A stretch of 64,000 bases of DNA from Desulfatitalea tepidiphila (lineage in GTDB: Bacteria > Desulfobacterota > Desulfobacteria > Desulfobacterales > Desulfosarcinaceae), in NCBI RefSeq assembly GCF_001293685.1, contig NZ_BCAG01000003.1, forward strand, positions 1,860,001 through 1,924,000, in the 5' to 3' direction. The translations under genes and the position numbers were made by a program. The notes beneath the pieces are model-generated. The model had not been told where the DNA came from. It worked only from the letters and a program-made list of their open reading frames with translations, and did not search any database. Below are positions 1 through 9,437 of the stretch, one piece after another (the stretch's first letter is position 1; every line of letters begins with the position of its first letter).

Positions 1-113
1 TCCCAATCATTTTCCATTGTTACATAGGTATCGGCCATCGGCAGTGCCCATACATTCCCAGCAATAAAAACAACCGTAAGCGAAACCAATAAAAACATCA
101 TAGCTTTCTTCAT
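1..113 (-). CDS. Start of a secreted protein, partial (probable PEP-CTERM type)
   Basis: Only the first 37 codons are in the window and the gene runs off the left edge. It starts with ATG preceded by an AGGAGG ribosome site about 10 bases upstream. The product begins MKKAMMFLLVSLTVV and continues with a hydrophobic stretch and an ALP cleavage region, a typical signal peptide. This resembles the start of the PEP-CTERM protein at 5935 (MKKFSVFLCSLVMFF...SAVP). A sigma-54-like element lies about 120 bases upstream, as for other secreted proteins here. The C-terminus is not visible, so membership of the PEP-CTERM family is inference. Confidence 0.7.
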   Translation of the reverse strand, partial: MKKAMMFLLVSLTVVFIAGNVWALPMADTYVTMENDW

Positions 114-234
114 CAGATTCAACCCCTCCTTAGAGCTTCGATTTGAGTTTTGAGCATCAGTTTAAATAACCACAAGAAAAATTCGATCCGAGCCATACAT
201 TGCAACGCATTTTCAAATACACAACGAAGCATTA

Positions 235-250
235 AGCAGGTTGTATGCCA
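235..250 (-). promoter_or_regulatory. Candidate sigma-54 (-24/-12) promoter
   Basis: Read on the minus strand the site is TGGCATACAACCTGCT. It keeps the GG of the -24 box and the TGC of the -12 box at the correct spacing of the consensus TGGCACG-N4-TTGCW. It faces the secreted-protein gene that starts at 113, leaving a leader of roughly 110 bases. Confidence 0.5.
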
Positions 251-525
251 TTTAAATTTATTCTTAAATTTCTTGTAGTTAGTTTGATTAAACCCGATGC
301 ACACAAAAAGAGGGGCTCCAAAGAGCTAAAATTGAGTAAAACAAACCTCAGATATGTGGAATTCAGGTCTTCGCTATGAAAAATATTCCACAACTGCCCG
401 CCCTCGGCGAAACCATCATGACACACGACACACGCCAACTATCCAATTAAACTTTTTATTTTTTCGAATATATAGTACCTAACCGGGCAATCATACTTGA
501 TAAAACCGTAAAAAGAAGCAGAGGC

Positions 526-597
526 GTCATGCCGGCGAACGCCGGCATCCAGAACATATTGAAAATACAGGATCCCGGCGTCCGCCGGGATGACGGG
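526..597. repeat. REP/BIME-like palindromic repeat
   Basis: Two palindromes built on GTCATGCCGGCGAACGCCGG and its variant GATCCCGGCG...CGCCGGGATGAC are joined by an AT-rich linker. Outside them lie CCGTAAAAAG and CTTTTTACGG, so the full unit of about 120 bases is itself an inverted repeat. Related units recur in at least nine intergenic places in the window. Confidence 0.85.
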
Positions 598-695
598 AAA
601 AACGCATTCCGGACTTTTTACGGTCCCGTCATACTTAATGGTTTACTAAAAATCCTCAAGGCGTTCACAGCGCCAACATTTGACAGGGGGAAAAA

Positions 696-2990
696 ATGAG
701 CCATTCTCAGCGCCACCCAGCCATCACGATCGCTGCAACACTTTTCATTGGCCTGCTGCTACTCAATGGATGCGCCTCGGACGAGGACAAAAAAGCGGCT
801 CACCTGCAAAAAGGAATCGCCTATTTTGAAAAGGGCGAATTCAAGAGCGCCGAAATCGAACTCCGCAACGCCATCCAGATCGATCCCCAATATCTGGCGG
901 CCCACCTCCAGTTGGCCGAAACCTACGTCAAGCTCGGCGACCCCAAAAGCGCCTTCCAAGAGTATTCGCGCATCGCCCAGCTCGATCCCGAAAACAGCGA
1001 CGCCAACCTTAAACTGGCCACGTTTCTGCTCTTGGGCAAACAGCTCGATCAGGCAAGAATACACGCCGAAAAGGTGCTTGCCGCATCCCCGCAGAATATC
1101 GACGCCATGATCATCCTGGCCGCCATCAGCGACCTTTCGGACAACCCGACCGAAGCCGCCGACCTATACAAACAAGTTCTTGCCATCGACATTACCCACA
1201 TTGGCGCCTACACCGGTTTGGCGCGCGCCTACGCCAAACTGGGGGATACGGCGCAGGCCGAACACACCCTGAAAAAAGCCGTCGCCGCCGCCCCCGGATC
1301 TGCAAAGCCCCATTTAACCCTGGCGGCCTTTTATGCCCAGCAGCAGCGTTTTGATATGGCCGAGCAGGAAATGCAAACGGCCGTCGCCAAAGAGCCCGGC
1401 AATGCCGAACTCCATACCACCCTGGGCAACTATTACATGTCCCGCGGCCAAACCGGCAACGCCGAAACCGCCTTCCTCGAAGCGGTCAAACTGCAGCCCA
1501 AAGAGACCAGGCCTTACCTGACCCTGGCCGCCTTTTACGAGGGTAGCCAAAAAAGCGACCAGGCAGAAGCCATGCTCAAACAAGCACTCGAGTTCAAGCC
1601 CGATGATGTCCAGTCCATGGACGCCGCGGCGCGGTTCTACCACCGCCACGACCAGACCGACCAGGCGGCGGCCCTGATCGACCAGGCACTGGCCCTGCGC
1701 CCCGGCTACACCCCGACGCGCCTGCTGAAAAGCGAACTTCTCATCGCCCAAAAGCAATATCCCGAAGCCATCGAACTGCTGGACCGCCTGATCGCCGAAG
1801 CCCCGAACCTCGCACCCGCACACCACCTCAAGGGAGCGGCCCTGCTCGCTAAGAACGACCTCAACCTGGCCAAGACCGCCCTGCTCAAAGCCGAAGAACT
1901 CAACCCGCAGATGCAGTCCACCAAGCTGATGCTGGCCGACATCTTCCTCAAACAACGCGATTTCAATTCTGCGCAGCAATATGCCCGCGGCATCGTCGCT
2001 ACCCAGCCGGAAAATTTCCAGGCCAACCTCATCCTCGGCAGCGCCCTGCTAGGCCAGCAGAAAACCGCCGAAGCCCTGCCCTATTTCAACAAGTTGATCG
2101 CGATCGAACCGGACAACCCCATCGGCTACTACCAACTCGGAAACCTCCAGGCCGCCACAGGCGACTACCCGTCCGCCCAGGCCAACTATGAACAGGCGCT
2201 TCGCATCAACCCCAACCTCATGGACGTGTTTACCAATCTGATCCGCGTCTATGTCGCCCAGAAGCAGCACGATGCCGCCCTGGCCAGATGCGACCGGCAA
2301 CTGCAAAGCGTGGCCCCAGGTACATTGCAGCGCGCCGTCATACACGACCTGAAAGGCAGCTTGTATGCATCCCAAAACAATATGGCCGCGGCCGAGCGCT
2401 CCTTCGAAGCCGCACTCGCCGAAAACCCCCAGTACCTGAAGCCATACTACGCCCTGGCCCGCATTTTCATGGCCAGGAACCAAAGCGACAAAGCCATCGC
2501 CCAGTACCAAACCATCCTGGCCAAAAAGCCCGACCAGCCGGGCGTGCGCATGCTCCTGGGCATCATCTACGAAATGCAGAATCAGCCGCAGTCGGCCGAG
2601 GAACAGTATCGCCAGGCGCTGCAGATCGATCCCGGCTTCGCCCCGGCAGCCAACAACCTGGCCTACATGCTGGCCTCCAATGACGGAGACCTCAACGAAG
2701 CCCTCAACCTGGCCCGCCTCGCCCGGGAAAAGCAGCCCGAGGATCCATCCGTGATGGACACCCTGGGATGGGTCCTCCTCAAACGCGGCCTCTACGACAG
2801 CGCCATCCGCGAGTTTTCGGAAAGCCTGGCCAAACTGCCCCGCAATGCCACCATCCATTATCATCTGGGGTTGGCCTACTATCAAAAACAGGAAATCGCG
2901 CTCGCCAGAAAGGCCCTGGAAACCGCCTTGAGCATCGATCAGGATTTCCAAGAGGCCGCGGCCGCCAAAAAACTACTGGCAGAAATGTAA
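696..2990 (+). CDS. PEP-CTERM system TPR-repeat lipoprotein (PrsT-like)
   Basis: The 764-residue product begins with a lipoprotein signal whose lipobox LNGC puts the modified cysteine at residue 26. The remainder is a continuous array of tetratricopeptide repeats, visible as recurring A..LG...A...Y..AL...P units. The length and architecture match the PrsT/TIGR02917 family, which occurs with exosortase and EPS loci and is thought to work as a periplasmic scaffold. The start is supported by GACAGGGGG eight bases upstream and by the signal peptide. The next gene begins one base after the stop, so the two are surely co-transcribed. The family role is known only by association. Confidence 0.85.
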   Translation: MSHSQRHPAITIAATLFIGLLLLNGCASDEDKKAAHLQKGIAYFEKGEFKSAEIELRNAIQIDPQYLAAHLQLAETYVKLGDPKSAFQEYSRIAQLDPENSDANLKLATFLLLGKQLDQARIHAEKVLAASPQNIDAMIILAAISDLSDNPTEAADLYKQVLAIDITHIGAYTGLARAYAKLGDTAQAEHTLKKAVAAAPGSAKPHLTLAAFYAQQQRFDMAEQEMQTAVAKEPGNAELHTTLGNYYMSRGQTGNAETAFLEAVKLQPKETRPYLTLAAFYEGSQKSDQAEAMLKQALEFKPDDVQSMDAAARFYHRHDQTDQAAALIDQALALRPGYTPTRLLKSELLIAQKQYPEAIELLDRLIAEAPNLAPAHHLKGAALLAKNDLNLAKTALLKAEELNPQMQSTKLMLADIFLKQRDFNSAQQYARGIVATQPENFQANLILGSALLGQQKTAEALPYFNKLIAIEPDNPIGYYQLGNLQAATGDYPSAQANYEQALRINPNLMDVFTNLIRVYVAQKQHDAALARCDRQLQSVAPGTLQRAVIHDLKGSLYASQNNMAAAERSFEAALAENPQYLKPYYALARIFMARNQSDKAIAQYQTILAKKPDQPGVRMLLGIIYEMQNQPQSAEEQYRQALQIDPGFAPAANNLAYMLASNDGDLNEALNLARLAREKQPEDPSVMDTLGWVLLKRGLYDSAIREFSESLAKLPRNATIHYHLGLAYYQKQEIALARKALETALSIDQDFQEAAAAKKLLAEM

Positions 2991-2991
2991 C

Positions 2992-4137
2992 ATGAAGCAC
3001 CTGTCATTCAAACTTCTGGCGTTGTGCATCCTCCTGCCGCCCTTCCTCTACGCTTTCAGCCTGAGCGGCCTGGAGAATCTCCTTCAGAAGCGCTACCTCG
3101 CGCAGATCCAGTCCGTCTACACCGCCGGCACCTCGCCCTCGCTCATGGCGCGCCGGCCGCTGGAGGAGATCATCGCCGCCAACATCGACGCCTACCTGGA
3201 AAAGGTATGGCTCCGGCGGGTCGGCGTCGTGGTACAGGTTACGGTGAGAACCGGTCAGGGCAACCCTGTCTATCCGGCAGCCTACGCCGACCATTCGCAG
3301 GAGTGGCGCATGCCAGACCCCCTGGCCCTGGCCAGCACCAACTACCAACTGCTGAGCCAGGGCCTGCAACTGGATTTATCCGTCATCATTCCTCACAACA
3401 CCCTGTTTGCCAACGCGATCCTGCTGCTGTTGACCATGGCCGCGCTGCTCGCGTTATGGCATTTCTACCGTGCGAGCGCCAAAACTGCCCAGGCCGAAGC
3501 CGACCGCAGCAATACGGAAATCCAACGCCTGCATGGCATCAAGTCGGAATTCGAACGCCACCTGGAATCCCTGCAACAGCAACGCACCGAACTCGAAGGC
3601 CAACTGAAACAGATCCGGGATGAGCTGCAGGCCGAAAAGTCAAAGGCTGACGCCACGGAAAACGAGATGCTCGAGGCGCTGACCGCCCTGGAGATACAGC
3701 TCCTTCGCAAAGTCGATCGCCAGCAGGAACTCGAAAATGAAATCGACCAACTCAAAGGTCGGCTGGAGACGCTGGACAACGAAGAGATAAGCAACAACCG
3801 CAGCAAATCCAAGCCTGCCGAATCCGCAGCCCGACGGTTCGGCACCCTTTACAAACAGCTGACCCTCAACGAGCGCGCCGTCAAGGGCTTTCTCGAACTG
3901 CCGGAGGATATGAAAATAAAAGCCGAAGAGATGCTCCAGCAACTCAACTACGAACCGGACAAAGTGCTGGTCAAGCGCAAGGTGTTTGGCAAGAAAAACA
4001 GCGCCACTGTCCTCGAATCCCTGTTTGCCTACAAAGGCCGCATCTACTACCGCAAAACCGCCAACAAGATCGAAATCCTGGCCATCGGCACCAAACACAC
4101 CCAAACCAGGGACTTGGCTTTCCTGGAAAAAATTTAG
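2992..4137 (+). CDS. Membrane-anchored coiled-coil protein of unknown function
   Basis: I do not recognise a named family. The 381-residue product has an N-terminal hydrophobic segment (about residues 4-22). A periplasmic-looking region of about 110 residues follows, then a second membrane span near 140-158. Next comes a long coiled coil (about 165-262) rich in Q, E, L and K heptads, and a basic C-terminal domain of about 110 residues. This suggests a protein with both a periplasmic sensor-like part and a cytoplasmic part. It follows the TPR lipoprotein gene with a one-base gap, so partnership with it is likely. There are no histidine-kinase or GGDEF motifs. Confidence 0.65.
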   Translation: MKHLSFKLLALCILLPPFLYAFSLSGLENLLQKRYLAQIQSVYTAGTSPSLMARRPLEEIIAANIDAYLEKVWLRRVGVVVQVTVRTGQGNPVYPAAYADHSQEWRMPDPLALASTNYQLLSQGLQLDLSVIIPHNTLFANAILLLLTMAALLALWHFYRASAKTAQAEADRSNTEIQRLHGIKSEFERHLESLQQQRTELEGQLKQIRDELQAEKSKADATENEMLEALTALEIQLLRKVDRQQELENEIDQLKGRLETLDNEEISNNRSKSKPAESAARRFGTLYKQLTLNERAVKGFLELPEDMKIKAEEMLQQLNYEPDKVLVKRKVFGKKNSATVLESLFAYKGRIYYRKTANKIEILAIGTKHTQTRDLAFLEKI

Positions 4138-4183
4138 CTACCATCCTTGCCAGTTGCGTAAAAATCCAAAATTCGCTTCCCCT

Positions 4184-4247
4184 GTCATCCCGGCAAAAGT
4201 CGGATCCCACTGCCCCCGTCATCCCGGCGAACGCCGGGATCCAGAAA
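4184..4247. repeat. REP-like palindromic repeats
   Basis: Two half units, GTCATCCCGGCAAAAGTCGGATC and GTCATCCCGGCGAACGCCGGGATCC, lie between convergent genes. The location suits a transcript-end hairpin. Confidence 0.75.
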
Positions 4248-4265
4248 AAGAAGGGCCCCATACCC

Positions 4266-5474
4266 TCAGAATGGCCGGTACAACGGATCCCCAACCAAGA
4301 CCATCTGCCACGACAAATAGGGCAGACTGGCAAAATAGCACTCCACCAGACTCCAGCGTCCGCTGACCAGCATCCCGAAAAAAATCTCCGGCAACGGAAA
4401 CGCCTGAAGATAAGGTTCCCAAACCGGCCCGATGGTTGCAGCCGCCCCCTCCTCCAGCATCCGTTTGCACCATACCTGGCTTCCGGGCCGCTTCAACGTA
4501 GCGCACTCTGCACTGGCGATATGAAACCCCACCGACCCCTTCTGCCACTTAAAGGCAGGTACATATCTCCCCAAACTGTACCACCCACAGTACAGCGCCG
4601 TCTCCGGACACTCATTTTTCTGAAACAGCCGCTCCTCACTGTCAATGACCACCCCCAAACGGCCACTCTCCCTGACCCGCATCGCAGCCCGGTGGATCGA
4701 TTTGTCATAAAGCCCATAGGCGCCCTCCCCCTTCTTGCTATCAAAGGCCCACCGGGCATCGAAATAAGCCATCCCCTTCAAGCCGGACTTTTCAGCCGCA
4801 AGGCTGTCATCGATCATCCGTTGGACAACTTCAGGTGAAGAGCCGTCCAAACGGGCCACCTGCTTCACCTGCAACCAGTCGACCAGGCCCTCCCTCCCGG
4901 CAAAACCGGCAAACAGCGGATTGGCCACCCAACCCGCCAACGGATAATCTTCCACCATCACCAGCGCCAATTCCGAATCGAGGGCAGCCCTCTTACTATC
5001 AGCGCCTGAAGCTTTCAGCCGAGCATCAATATCCCTCAACTCCCGCTCTATCTCCTCTGCTACCGCCCCATTCGCCTCCCCAGCCAGCGACAGCCTCTTT
5101 TCCAATTCCTTTTTCGTCTCACTCAGTTGCTCCAACTGACGCGCCTCATCATCTGTCGGTGCAGGCCCCTCGATTTTCAATGGCAAACCATACATGGTTA
5201 ACAGGCACTTAATCGCCCTCTTTCTGGACAGGGTCTCGATGTGCGCCCGAGCAGGCCTTAAAATATGCGCCTCATAACCTTCCCGACTGCACGTCTCATC
5301 CTCCTGAATTTTCACCTTCAAAAGGTTGGAAGCAGGAATAGCTCGTTTTTCCATATAATACGCAGCCAAACGCAAACTCTCATTCGAACGCGCATTGCAT
5401 ATCACCATAACCTCAGCCGGTCCCAGGGCCCAGGCCTGCCCCACGAATATGAACCAAACGACCCAAAGCCTCAT
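4266..5474 (-). CDS. TIGR03790-like protein of PEP-CTERM genomes
   Basis: The 402-residue product has a short signal peptide ending in QAWA. The mature start GPAEVMVICNARSNES, followed by LAAYYMEKRAIPASN, is the hallmark I remember for TIGR03790. That family is found almost only in genomes with exosortase systems and has no proven activity. A coiled-coil-like insertion rich in E, K and L spans about residues 115-160, and the C-terminal part ends LVGDPLYRPF. It is convergent with the coiled-coil protein gene and shares the PEP-CTERM neighbourhood. The family call is from memory of the motif, and the function is unknown. Confidence 0.7.
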   Translation of the reverse strand: MRLWVVWFIFVGQAWALGPAEVMVICNARSNESLRLAAYYMEKRAIPASNLLKVKIQEDETCSREGYEAHILRPARAHIETLSRKRAIKCLLTMYGLPLKIEGPAPTDDEARQLEQLSETKKELEKRLSLAGEANGAVAEEIERELRDIDARLKASGADSKRAALDSELALVMVEDYPLAGWVANPLFAGFAGREGLVDWLQVKQVARLDGSSPEVVQRMIDDSLAAEKSGLKGMAYFDARWAFDSKKGEGAYGLYDKSIHRAAMRVRESGRLGVVIDSEERLFQKNECPETALYCGWYSLGRYVPAFKWQKGSVGFHIASAECATLKRPGSQVWCKRMLEEGAAATIGPVWEPYLQAFPLPEIFFGMLVSGRWSLVECYFASLPYLSWQMVLVGDPLYRPF

Positions 5475-5934
5475 ATCAGTATGCCCAGTGGATAATCATG
5501 CCCCAAGAAAGAGCCTCGAATAGCAAGAATACAACCGTTTTCTTAGGAGTGGGTCAATTAAAGCGGGACCCACCATGCACTCCTCTCTCTCGTTAAGCCT
5601 ATTATTTGACCATGCTCCTCACCAAGAAAATCAAGTGAATCATAGAAGTTGTAAAATTTTTCGACGTACCATGACACAATTTTCTCCCAAAACAATTTCC
5701 AATTTTCTATAACATAATAATCCCGTTTAAATACAGATAAGTAAAAGGCGATTAAACGATCTAAATTGTAGCTACACCGAAAGATTATGTCGAAAATTCT
5801 TACACCTCTTCATTTTAAGTCCATTAATATCAAGGTTTCTTCTTTGTTAACAGTAATTTAGTGATTTTGGCACGCATCTTGATTGTAATGCCTTCAAAAT
5901 CGTCCTTCACCTTAAAACCTGATAGGAGGTAAGT
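5475..5934. other. Intergenic, AT-rich leader region
   Basis: Beyond the sigma-54 element at its right end this region holds no gene I can support. It is much richer in A and T than the genes to its left. The stretch upstream of the promoter could carry activator sites, but I could not identify a repeated dyad by eye. Confidence 0.5.
5868..5883 (+). promoter_or_regulatory. Sigma-54 (-24/-12) promoter of the PEP-CTERM gene
   Basis: The site TGGCACGCATCTTGAT matches the sigma-54 consensus TGGCACG-N4-TTGCW at all positions of the -24 box and in the TTG of the -12 box, with one C-to-A change. It lies 52 bases before the ATG of the PEP-CTERM protein, an ideal distance. PEP-CTERM genes in other bacteria are known to be controlled by PrsK/PrsR with RpoN. 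Confidence 0.75.
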
Positions 5935-6495
5935 ATGAAAAAATTTAGTGTCTTTTTATGTAGTTTGGTAATGTTTTTCAGCATGGCAGGTTTAGCGAGT
6001 GCAGTGCCAGCAACATGGTCTGATTTTATCGATTGGACCCCCGACGAAGAAATCTCGCTTCTTTCAAACAACCCCTTTTCCTACTTTCATGATATTAGTG
6101 ATACAAGTTTTAATAGCGATTCTACAATTGATTATTTTGAACTCACTGTAGCGCTATATGACGATAATCAAGGCTATTGGTTTTTTGGGTACCACCCTGA
6201 TGGTAGCGAAACTGCTAATGTATCAGTTTTTGGTGATTATATTTCTTACGATTTTTCCTTAACGTCTAATACAATGGAATCGACATCTCTTCTTGCCAGA
6301 CTTGATATATATCACGACGGAACGTTAAACGTACTTATTACGTCTTTTGGCGGCGACTTTTTAGCGGATTACTCACAACTTACAGTATACGGTGATGATG
6401 GCACTGCCCCAGTTCCCGAACCGGCCACTATGCTTCTCCTCGGCACCGGTCTACTCGGGATGGTTGTCGTTGGCCGCAAACGCTTCAAAAAGTAG
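5935..6495 (+). CDS. PEP-CTERM sorting-domain protein
   Basis: The 186-residue product has a signal peptide (about residues 1-23, ending GLASA). A low-complexity, Asp/Ser/Tyr-rich extracellular domain follows. The C-terminus is a textbook PEP-CTERM anchor: VPEPATM at about 160-166, a hydrophobic helix LLLGTGLLGMVVV, and the basic tail GRKRFKK. Such proteins are cut by an exosortase at the PEP motif and placed in the envelope or extracellular matrix. The start follows an AGGAGG site 6 bases upstream. A strong terminator follows the stop, so this is a monocistronic gene driven by the sigma-54 element upstream. The middle domain is not recognised. Confidence 0.92.
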   Translation: MKKFSVFLCSLVMFFSMAGLASAVPATWSDFIDWTPDEEISLLSNNPFSYFHDISDTSFNSDSTIDYFELTVALYDDNQGYWFFGYHPDGSETANVSVFGDYISYDFSLTSNTMESTSLLARLDIYHDGTLNVLITSFGGDFLADYSQLTVYGDDGTAPVPEPATMLLLGTGLLGMVVVGRKRFKK

Positions 6496-6517
6496 CATCG
6501 AGTCACCTCAACAGACC

Positions 6518-6556
6518 AAAAAAAACCCCCGAGGATTCACCCCGGGGGTTTTTGAT
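6518..6556 (+). terminator. Rho-independent terminator
   Basis: A perfect stem AAAAACCCCCG / CGGGGGTTTTT with an 11-base loop ends in a T-rich tail. It lies just after the PEP-CTERM stop codon. Confidence 0.9.
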
Positions 6557-6624
6557 TTTCTCCCTAACGAACATTCAAAATTTCAACTTTTACAGTCTCG
6601 AAAAATGTTGAAATTCGTCTTTCC

Positions 6625-6698
6625 CGTCATTTCGGCGAAGGCCGGGATCCAGTTTTTTTCAACAATTTCTGGATACCGGATCAAGTCCGGCATGACGA
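6625..6698. repeat. REP-like palindromic repeat
   Basis: This is a degenerate unit, GTCATTTCGGCGAAGGCCGGGATCC with the partner GGATACCGGATCAAGTCCGGCATGAC. It sits in the 380-base gap after the terminator. The rest of the gap (6700-6877) shows nothing I can name. Confidence 0.75.
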
Positions 6699-6877
6699 CT
6701 TTGCGGCTATTTACGAGTTCATCAAACATGCATGTATGAATTTTTATATAGTAGGGTAGATTAAGCGTAGCGGATCCGCCGCCTTAACCAATTAGCTCTT
6801 ATCCCTTCAGCCCAAGATACTGTCAATTTGAATCGCCGCACCAAGCTACTGCCACCTCACAGCCAGGAAGGGCCACC

Positions 6878-7600
6878 ATGCAAGCATTTAAACATAGCGG
6901 CAACGGCAACTACGATAGAATAATCTCCAAGAAAAACCCCAAATACCTAATCGAAAAACCATGGATACCCTATGCGATGCCCTTCATCCTCTTCCTACTC
7001 CTTACCGCACCAGCCAAATATTTTCCCATTTACACCCCTTACTTCTACATCACAAAAACCATACTGGTCGCCTACCTTCTCTGGCATTGGCGCCATGCAT
7101 TTTCCGCCGATATCTCCCTCAGAATTAAACCTGCAGAATATCTCCTGTCCATCGCCGCCGGATTAGTCGTACTCGTCCTCTGGATCACACCCGAAGATAT
7201 TCTGCCGAAAATTGGCACTCCCTCCGGCTTCAACCCATATGCATTCCAATGGCCAGCCGCCGCCACCGTCGGCCTAATCGCCGTTCGCTTGGCCGGCGCC
7301 TCCATAGTAGTGCCTATAATGGAAGAGCTGTTCTGGCGCTCCTTTATCATGCGCTATGCCATCAACCCCGATTTCCGCAAAGTCCCTCTTGGCACATTTT
7401 CTCTGTTTTCCTTTGCGGCCGTCGTGATCCTGTTCGGATTGGAACATTACCGGGTCATCCAAGGTATAATAGCAGGCATCATTTACACCCTACTCGTCAT
7501 CCGCCAGAAAAGCCTTCGGGGCTGCATTCTTGCGCATGGCGTTACCAATTTAGGATTGGGCATTTACGTCCTTTCCACTGAAGAATGGCTTTTCTGGTAA
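6878..7600 (+). CDS. CPBP (CAAX prenyl protease-like) membrane protein, exosortase-associated
   Basis: The 240-residue product has several membrane helices and the three CPBP/Abi motifs in order. These are EELFWR (E-E-x3-R, about residues 149-154), FGLEHY with a conserved His, and AHGVTNLGLG near the C-terminus. It resembles TIGR03008, a CAAX-protease-like family found inside PEP-CTERM/exosortase loci. It probably acts as an intramembrane metalloprotease on an EPS-system partner, but no substrate is known. The start is supported by AGGAAGG upstream. It is the last intact gene before the IS cluster, and its stop lies only 50 bases from an IS5 end. Confidence 0.8.
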   Translation: MQAFKHSGNGNYDRIISKKNPKYLIEKPWIPYAMPFILFLLLTAPAKYFPIYTPYFYITKTILVAYLLWHWRHAFSADISLRIKPAEYLLSIAAGLVVLVLWITPEDILPKIGTPSGFNPYAFQWPAAATVGLIAVRLAGASIVVPIMEELFWRSFIMRYAINPDFRKVPLGTFSLFSFAAVVILFGLEHYRVIQGIIAGIIYTLLVIRQKSLRGCILAHGVTNLGLGIYVLSTEEWLFW

Positions 7601-7649
7601 TCTACTTGGATACAAAAACACCTCGTGCCAATCCTCTCTACAATTAAAT

Positions 7650-8958
7650 GAAGACCTTTCCCCACCCTCCTTCCAGCCGTTTAATCTGCTTTCAGGAGGC
7701 ATCATGGCATACCGTAAACCCCAACGCTACTTTTCCTTCGCCGACCTTGCCGTCGAAATACATGCCGATAAAAACCGCGCCCTGGCCGTGCTCAAGCAGC
7801 TCAATCTGACCATCGACTGGAACCCTCTCAAAAAACTCCTGGATCAATTCTACCAAACCGGCAAACAGATCGAAGGCGGCAAGGCCTACCCGCCGTTATT
7901 GCTGTTCAAATGCCTGCTGCTTCAAAAATGGTTTCAGATCCCCTCCGACCCCGAACTCTAAAGCCAGATCAACGACCGCATCTCCTTCAAATCCTTCCTG
8001 GGATTGCCCCAGGATCAGGCCGCTCCGGATCACTCCACCTTTTCCAGATTCCGCAGCCGTCTGTCCAAGCAAGCCATGATAAAGCTCAACAGCGCGCTGC
8101 TTGCCCAGCTGCATCAGCACGGGATCACAAGTCAATGAAGGCGTCGCCATCGATGCCCGCCTCGTTAAATCCGCTTCAAAGCCCATCTCAAACGATAAGC
8201 TCACCGGGCTGCGCGACAAACAAGCAGAAGCTGACGGCAACCTGGATAAAAACGGCAATCCCAAAAAAATTCTCCCGCGATCTTGAATCCGACTGGACCA
8301 TTAAAAACGATGCCCCCCATTTCGGCCTGAAAGAGCATGCCGCAGTCGATGTGGAAAATGGACTGATTTGTCGACCACCCTTACCCCGGCCTCCCACAGC
8401 GACTCGACCTATCTGCCCTATGCCACCATCTACAGCATGCATACCGATCAGAAAATCAATGTGGTCTATGCCGACAAGGGCTATGCCGGCGCCCCGAATC
8501 GAAACTTTCTTTCCATGAACAAAATCGCCGACGGCATCATGCGTAAAACAATATCAATGCTTCCCTTACCGAAGCCGAAATCGCCAGAAACAAATCCATC
8601 TCCAAAAAACGATACGTTGTCGAACAGTACTTTGGCCTGGCCACCCTGTTTGATGATCGCAGCCGGGCACGTTTTTCCACCATTATTAAGAACAGCATCG
8701 ATGCCATGTTCAGGCAGTTTGCCTTTAACTTGCGCAAAGGGGCCGGGGTTTTAAGGCGCTTTCCCGCATAGCGGGGGAATAGGTGTGCCTGGAGCCTCAG
8801 ATCCAGGCAAATCGGCTCCGGGACGGGGCCAACATGGGGCGGTCGAGCCGCTCCGAAATCGAAATTAGTGCTCCGAACCTCCGACCAGTCGGCGGCAAAT
8901 TGAAAAATTCGCTCCAAAAATAAAAAATGGAGGAATGCAACCTCAATTCAAAGCTCTC
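7650..8958 (+). mobile_element. IS5-family element, decayed copy 1
   Basis: The left end GAAGACCTTT and the right end GAGAGCTTTG (read inward) are imperfect inverted repeats matching the ends of two better copies at 25964 and 37565. Internal sequence is clearly homologous to those copies but has many point changes. The element landed in the tnpA gene of an IS66 element, whose remnant begins a few bases to the right. Confidence 0.8.
7704..8771 (+). pseudogene. IS5-family transposase, multiply broken
   Basis: It begins MAYRKPQRYFSFADLA like the other two copies. It then meets an in-frame stop (GAACTCTAA in place of GAGCTCGAA) after about 85 codons. Further frameshifts fall near 8130 (extra bases before the Val-Asn-Glu motif), 8370 (a missing T) and 8550 (a missing A). 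The catalytic blocks AIDARLVKSA, VYADKGYAG and VEQYFG remain recognisable in different frames. It is dead, and older than the two other IS5 copies in the window. Confidence 0.85.
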
Positions 8959-8969
8959 GACACAGGGGG

Positions 8970-9168
8970 CATACTCGCGGCAATAGGCTGCCTGGCTCAG
9001 ACCACTATCCCGCCAGGCGCGAATATGCCGTTGCCAAAATTGGCGCCTCGCCGCCCGATCCTGCTTCAAGGTATTGCCATCTGTCATCAGTGCACCTCCT
9101 TTGGTAAGTTGGGCGCACTATGACATGCTTTAGACCGCGCGTGAAGATGGGGTTAAATTGACGCGTAC
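8970..9168 (-). mobile_element. IS66 remnant (left end plus tnpA start)
   Basis: On the minus strand this matches the left end of the IS66 element at 18641 almost base for base. It has the end sequence GTACGCGTCAATTTAACCCC, the same ribosome site and the tnpA start MTDGNTLKQDRAARRQFWQ. Homology stops after codon 41 (CREY), where the IS5 element begins. The rest of this IS66 is missing, so a deletion accompanied or followed the IS5 insertion. Confidence 0.85.
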
Positions 9169-9437
9169 AAAATTATAAAAATGGCTATATCTGCTTCACT
9201 CTGCCTTTTTTTCAGAGGCAATTTCTATAGAGGAGGCCGCCGGTAAACCCTTGCGTTGAGCCTGTCGAAAAAGTATAGAATTTCTTCTTATTTATTGGAT
9301 TCTGAGGTCTTCTGTGGTATGTAACAGCCCATAATCAAAGTGAATATCCCACCGGAGTATCACAGATGGCAAGCTACAAGCACTACGATTACGAGCAACT
9401 CATCATGGCGCCGATCAGCCTGGAGGAGCAGTTGATA

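Larger units (their letters stand above)
114..695. other. Intergenic region
   Basis: This 580-base stretch separates the divergent partial gene and the TPR lipoprotein gene. It holds a sigma-54-like element on the minus strand and one repeat unit (526-597). Short open frames here show no coding signature and I see no RNA gene. Confidence 0.6.

Noticed and set aside
7628-7650. Sigma-54-like TTGGCACGAGG on the minus strand
   Set aside because: The -24 box is good but no TTGC lies at the -12 position, and no gene follows in that direction.
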